From Rhodobacter aestuarii (GTDB lineage Bacteria > Pseudomonadota > Alphaproteobacteria > Rhodobacterales > Rhodobacteraceae), in the NCBI RefSeq assembly GCF_900156655.1, contig NZ_FTOG01000001.1:620001-684000 (forward strand): a DNA stretch of 64,000 nt, written 5' to 3'. Positions 60,465-64,000 of this stretch are shown here, piece by piece. How positions within the stretch are numbered: the first letter of the stretch is position 1; each line of letters begins with the position of its first letter. A model generated the notes under the pieces. It made no database searches. It worked only from the letters and a program-made list of their open reading frames with translations, and was not told the DNA's origin. Position numbers and translations under genes: made by a program.

Positions 60465-60763
60465 GATCCCTCCCCCAATCGTCGGTCGTTAAATGCGATA
60501 AGTCTCCGTTCATATTCCGATACACGCATCCGTGAATGCGAATAAGTGACTGTGTCACACAGCCGCAGAGAAAGAGTGCCGCAGGAGGGCGCCGCGCCGC
60601 ATGTGGTGGATCGCCGCACGAGGACGCAAAGCCTTTTGGGTAGGCGCCGCCTGTTGCCGACCTGCGCCAAGCTGAAGATCTTCTAAGAATAAACAAAAGC
60701 TTGTTGATCCGACGGTCTTCGCGGGTGATCGTAGCGGGAGGAACGGGCAAGGGGGCCGAGTGA
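60465..60763. promoter_or_regulatory. Divergent control region of the octaheme operon
   Basis: In this 299-base gap, on the minus strand, TTCACG (60536-60531) and TATGAA (60514-60509) are spaced by 16 bases, a possible promoter for the octaheme gene. Upstream of it lie overlapping dyads, GTGAC-tgt-GTCAC (60546-60558) and CTGTG-TCA-CACAG (60550-60562), which resemble a CRP/FNR-family site. Their centre is about 50 bases before the expected start. The part next to the plus-strand gene shows nothing clear. Confidence 0.4.
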
Positions 60764-61273
60764 ATGCGGATGAAAATTGCGGGGCTTTTGATCTGTTTGG
60801 CGCTGCCAGCGGCGGCGGAAAACGTGCCAATGGCGCGGATCTATTCCACCGGAAACATGATGTATGAGGGCGATTCCTGGGAATGCATCCAGATCTCCTC
60901 GACCATGGGCTGGCAACGCTATGTGCCACCGCATGAACCGGGCCTCTATGGACATGATTTCTACAATATGACCATTTCCGCCGATCAAGAGGGCTGGACG
61001 GTCGACAAGGCGCGCTATGCGCGGGTGCTAAATGGCGGGCATACCGGGGCGGACGCCCGCGCGCTCTCCCCTTATGATGGCTATAAATACGACCAGTCCT
61101 ACCCGTTCGGCGCGCTATTGCTGCGCTACAAAGATGGCACCACCCGCGCTTTGATGCGCGAAGACCCCGGCGGCACCAGCTGGGACTTTGGCAATGATCC
61201 GCTATTTGATTTTCGGATCAATGACACAGGCTTCGGTGATAATGCCGGCGTGCTGAAAATCTGTTTTTGGTGA
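60764..61273 (+). CDS. Secreted hypothetical protein, possibly PA-IL lectin-like
   Basis: The 169-residue protein has a signal peptide ([16 protein letters not shown], cut before ENVP) and a compact beta-rich mature part. The end reads [13 protein letters not shown] and then [22 protein letters not shown], which recalls the closing strands of PA-IL-like lectins (F.IND...DNxG). This is only a pattern likeness. Two ATGs (60764, 60770) are possible. It is divergent from the octaheme cytochrome. Confidence 0.7.
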   Translation: MRMKIAGLLICLALPAAAENVPMARIYSTGNMMYEGDSWECIQISSTMGWQRYVPPHEPGLYGHDFYNMTISADQEGWTVDKARYARVLNGGHTGADARALSPYDGYKYDQSYPFGALLLRYKDGTTRALMREDPGGTSWDFGNDPLFDFRINDTGFGDNAGVLKICFW

Positions 61274-61335
61274 TTTTGGTGCACGTGAAGCGCGCGCCAC
61301 ACGGCCCGCGCAGTGCATTTCTATGATCGGAGAAT

Positions 61336-61383
61336 TGGCGCACCCGACAGGATTCGAACCTGTGACCCCTGCCTTCGGAGGGC
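61336..61383 (-). tRNA. Truncated tRNA-Arg(CCG), 3' part only (attachment-site scar)
   Basis: On the minus strand the sequence carries three bases of the 5' anticodon stem, the loop CTCCGAA (anticodon CCG), the 3' anticodon stem GGCAG, a perfect 17-base T arm (ACAGG-TTCGAAT-CCTGT), the acceptor 3' strand CGGGTGC, discriminator G and CCA. The 5' half (acceptor 5' strand, D arm) is absent: an A-rich sequence (AAAAAA on that strand) takes its place. A tRNA 3' end kept from the anticodon to CCA is the usual product of tyrosine-recombinase integration. Non-functional as it stands. Confidence 0.82.
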
Positions 61384-61465
61384 TTTTTTAATCGCAATGT
61401 TTTCTCTATGTTCTTGTTTTGCACCTGTTTTCGTTCACGCTCAGCATGCACAGTTTTGGCTCAAT

Positions 61466-61481
61466 CTGTTACGCGTAACAG
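61466..61481. repeat. 16-base perfect palindrome near the attachment site
   Basis: CTGTTACGCGTAACAG is a perfect palindrome, followed at once by a further GTTACGG. It lies 83 bases from the tRNA fragment and may be an integrase arm or excisionase site. The gap around it (61384-61680) is less GC-rich than the chromosome and holds no gene that I can support. Confidence 0.5.
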
Positions 61482-61681
61482 TTACGGATCGGTACGGACG
61501 ATGGCTTCGACCACTACAAGAGTTTCATCAAACTGACTGCTACTTGAGAGTGCAAACGGCCCAATGCAGCCGGTCGGGGTGACGCATACGCCGCAGCGCG
61601 GCTTCCCCGAAGCGGTCGGTCATGGCTTGGCGCAGAAATATCTTTGGCCGAAGGTCGCTGATGCGGACGAAACGGTCGTGC

Positions 61682-61882
61682 CCCAAGATCAATCGTTCTG
61701 TCCGGTGCGAGGGATTCAAGGAATGCCGGGTCATGGCTGATCGCTAAAACAGCCCTATCATAAGCAGACAGCGCAGCCTCAAGTGCTGCGATACCATCCA
61801 GATCAAGGTGATCGGTTGGCTCGTCCAAGATGAGCGGCGGCGGCGGAGTGGCACCGAGGGCAACCAACCCGATCAACCGCAG
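61682..61882 (-). pseudogene. ABC-F ATPase gene fragment
   Basis: About 67 residues match the end of the second ATPase domain of an ABC-F protein: LILDEPTDHLDLDGIAALEA (Walker B), then AVLAISHDPAFLES (switch His) and DRTIDLG. The Walker A and signature motif are missing upstream and the sequence departs from the family at both ends. It is a remnant, not a working gene. It lies between the tRNA scar and an M16 peptidase gene. Confidence 0.7.
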
Positions 61883-61989
61883 GCAAATAGCAAGGAATAC
61901 CAACTCCCCGTAAGGCGGCGTGAACTTCCACAGCGTCTTGCCAAATCAGGAAAGTGGGATCTCGCCGCCGTTGTCTTAGCCCTGCGCAC

Positions 61990-63354
61990 TCATCGGCAGT
62001 TGGCTGCTTCCGCAGGGGAGGTGATCACGCAAGCCCCTGGCAGCGCGGCTGCGTCGGGCGATACGGCCAGAACGATAAGTGCTTCCGCTTTGGGGAAAGC
62101 TGATGCCGCGCGAGCTTGAACAGTCGCATCGGTGACCTTGTTCAGAAGCGAAGGCAAGGTCAGCGCAAAATTTGCGTCCTCCCCATCCAGAAGAGCCATC
62201 AACGCCGATGAGGATGCTGCGCCCGGCAGCGTTGCTGTCCGTTCGCCATTTGCCTTGAACGGCTCCTTTCGGGCGGTCAGATCACCCATCTTAGGCGCGG
62301 TTAAGAACGCGGAATAGGCCGCGCGGACGATTGTTTCCGCCTCGGCCAATTTGGCGGTTTCTACCTCGCCCGACAAAACCATAACCCGCAGGTCACGCGA
62401 ATAGCCAGCCAGACCCGCACCAAAACCATAGCTTGCGCGCAGCCCGGTTCTGACCGCGTCGAAGAGTACACTTTTGTCGTCACCTCCAAGGGCGCTGGCC
62501 AGCAATAAGTCTTCGAATTCGCTCCCTTCACGGGTTGGTGGAAGCGACCCCATCAAAACAAGCGTCGATGTCTGGGCTGTCGGGACGTGCAGCAGAATTC
62601 GCCTTGGTGCGAAATCGGCGGTGGGTGCGGAAGCGACAACCGCCTTCCCGGCAGGAAGCCTAGAAAGCAGCGCATCCACGGCCCCGCCTGCATCCGCTTC
62701 GCTGATTTCTCCGGCAATCACCACTTTTGCGCCTTTTCGGACCACAGTCTGCTGATACCAATCCATGACTTCCGCGCGTGTCGCTGTCGTGATCATCTCA
62801 GGTGGATCGACAGATAGTGCGCGGCGCAGAGGTGTATCGCCAAGAATGGCCCAACGCAGCGCATCATACCCGTTATTGGCTGGTTGCGACGCCGCTTCGG
62901 CCATGTTCGCGGCAAATCCCTGCTGGATCCGGTCGAACCAGCCTTGATCCATGGTCGGCTTTGCCAGATGCGCCGCCGCAATCTCTACCGCCTTTACGAG
63001 GTTTTCTTTTGGAGCGACCAACTCTCCAAAGAGATAATCAGGCGTCACCGACAAATGGCCCTCAGCCTTCAGATCGGCAAAGGTTTCCACCACCTCCCCC
63101 GGAGGAAACCCCTCGGCCCCGCCTGCAAGGATCAGATCCGTCCCGATGTATGGCACGGCCTGATTTACGTCGCCGCGCAGGGCCCAATTGGTCGGCCAAG
63201 CGATCTGGATTGCCACATCATCAGCCTCTGGAATGTAGATCCGCGCATATGTGATGCCGCCGGGGCTGGTCTCGGTGGCGGCACTGGCGTTTTCCTTCTC
63301 CTGGCATCCGGCCAGCAGGATCACGGCAAAAGCTGCGGCGACTAAGTGTTTCAT
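61990..63354 (-). CDS. M16-family (pitrilysin-like) lipoprotein, non-catalytic partner
   Basis: The 454-residue protein has a lipobox signal (AVILLAGC, lipidated Cys17). It shows the M16 fold in two halves but not the zinc motif HxxEH in the first, so it should be the inactive partner of a two-subunit peptidase. The later R/Y-containing C-terminal segment (GLRASYGFGAGLAGYSRDLRVMVLSGEV) is typical. Its ATG overlaps the stop of the upstream M16 gene as ATGA. Substrate unknown. Confidence 0.85.
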   Translation of the reverse strand: MKHLVAAAFAVILLAGCQEKENASAATETSPGGITYARIYIPEADDVAIQIAWPTNWALRGDVNQAVPYIGTDLILAGGAEGFPPGEVVETFADLKAEGHLSVTPDYLFGELVAPKENLVKAVEIAAAHLAKPTMDQGWFDRIQQGFAANMAEAASQPANNGYDALRWAILGDTPLRRALSVDPPEMITTATRAEVMDWYQQTVVRKGAKVVIAGEISEADAGGAVDALLSRLPAGKAVVASAPTADFAPRRILLHVPTAQTSTLVLMGSLPPTREGSEFEDLLLASALGGDDKSVLFDAVRTGLRASYGFGAGLAGYSRDLRVMVLSGEVETAKLAEAETIVRAAYSAFLTAPKMGDLTARKEPFKANGERTATLPGAASSSALMALLDGEDANFALTLPSLLNKVTDATVQARAASAFPKAEALIVLAVSPDAAALPGACVITSPAEAANCR

Positions 63355-64000
63355 AAGTTTGGGTCCGTTCCTATGAAGGCAATGGCAGTGCGTCCAGGGG
63401 CGACGAGGGCCGCGAGGATGGTGTCAATGTCTGCAGCATCGATCTGGGCATCGATCTTGCGCATCTGGCGTTCGGTCTTGGGTTCACGCAAGGCCGAGAC
63501 GCGCGACAGCGTGTAATCCGCCATCCAGCGCTCGGTTTCATCTTCATCCGACCAGTCGGGCCAGAAGCCCTTGAACCGCTCGTGAACACGGTCGTACGTT
63601 GCTGCTGGCACACCTTGGGCCGAGGCAAAAAGAGCGGCCTCAAAGGCCGTTTGCATGGCTGCAAAGCCGATGCCCTTGTCAGGTTCGGCCGAGAAGATGA
63701 GTTCTATGTGGGTTTCGTCAATCGGCGCGATTGAGACGCCAAAGCTTTTGGTGACAAAGGCATCAAAGCGCAGAGGTCCAGCAAGGCCGCCGGGCAGATT
63801 GGTGTCGAGGATATCGCGCGCCAAAGCGGTCTGCGCCTCAAGCAGGTCGAAATCCACGGGTTCCGGCAAGGCCACGACCTTGCGCCACGTCATGCGGGCG
63901 GCGGCGTTCGGGGCGGGGTAGCGGAAGATGCGGGCTTCTGGCGCAGCGAGGGTAAACGGCGGCGGGGCGATGTATTCGCGGTCCGCGTCCAGGGTGGGGA
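63351..64000 (-). CDS. M16-family peptidase, C-terminal part (runs off the window)
   Basis: The frame is open to the right edge, so the N-terminus with the expected HxxEH zinc site lies outside. The visible 216 residues (from PTLDADREYIAPPPFTLAAPEAR to AFIGTDPNL) look like the second half of an M16 protein. It overlaps the downstream lipoprotein by four bases; the two would form a heterodimeric peptidase. The visible part matches M16 C-terminal domains only in general layout. Confidence 0.75.
   Translation of the reverse strand, partial: PTLDADREYIAPPPFTLAAPEARIFRYPAPNAAARMTWRKVVALPEPVDFDLLEAQTALARDILDTNLPGGLAGPLRFDAFVTKSFGVSIAPIDETHIELIFSAEPDKGIGFAAMQTAFEAALFASAQGVPAATYDRVHERFKGFWPDWSDEDETERWMADYTLSRVSALREPKTERQMRKIDAQIDAADIDTILAALVAPGRTAIAFIGTDPNL

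Overview
The window is high-GC DNA from an alphaproteobacterium, almost certainly a member of the Rhodobacteraceae in the Rhodobacter group. The main evidence is a form II Calvin-cycle (cbb) operon with the gene order known from Rhodobacter, a LipA that begins MRDLK, DUF6456/DUF6477 family proteins, and an elongation factor Ts tail typical of the group. No 16S rRNA or species marker is present, so the species is not fixed.

Layout. 1-1330: the end of tsf, then a solo LuxR-type regulator. 1337-12995: the cbbR-controlled form II cbb operon (cbbF-P-T-G-A-M-E, a redoxin gene, cbbZ, cbbY) on the minus strand, with cbbR divergent. 13041-14417: an AhpD-like protein and a quinone oxidoreductase. 14718-25683: a glycogen operon (glgP-glgB-glgC-glgA-glgX-pgm), with an alpha-glucosidase divergent at 25831. 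27495-33569: PhoR-like kinase, gamma carbonic anhydrase, guanylate kinase, YicC, a PAS protein and class II DAHP synthase. 33773-40656: a GlxA-type regulator and a Liv-type amino-acid ABC transporter operon. 40759-50700: a Cys-rich secreted protein, guaA, a sulfotransferase, a monooxygenase-acetyltransferase fusion behind a sigma-54 promoter, lipA with a UDP-glucuronate epimerase, DUF6456 and DUF6477 proteins, and a HerA-like ATPase. 50764-51026: two candidate small RNAs. 51137-57906: IalB, a ketosynthase/ACP/LpxD unit, cell-wall enzymes (L,D-transpeptidase and a DUF882 peptidase), a GNAT protein and a pentapeptide-repeat protein. 58058-61273: an octaheme cytochrome c with a membrane cytochrome b, and a divergent secreted protein. 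61336-64000: a tRNA-Arg 3' fragment that looks like an attachment-site scar, then a broken ABC-F gene and an M16 peptidase pair.

How the genes work together. The cbb operon fixes CO2 and regenerates RuBP. Its sugar-phosphate output can flow through Pgm, GlgC, GlgA and GlgB into glycogen, which GlgP, GlgX and the alpha-glucosidase return. The Liv transporter brings in amino acids or related compounds. A cell-envelope block (LpxD, ACP, ketosynthase, L,D-transpeptidase, DUF882 peptidase) sits next to the candidate small RNAs.

The most unusual signals are the truncated tRNA-Arg(CCG) at 61336-61383, which implies an integrated element extending to the right; a candidate small RNA at 50764-50836 with an anti-Shine-Dalgarno linker; a 19-codon mini-gene locked between livG and livF by ATGA overlaps on both sides; and a close-to-consensus sigma-54 promoter at 43859.
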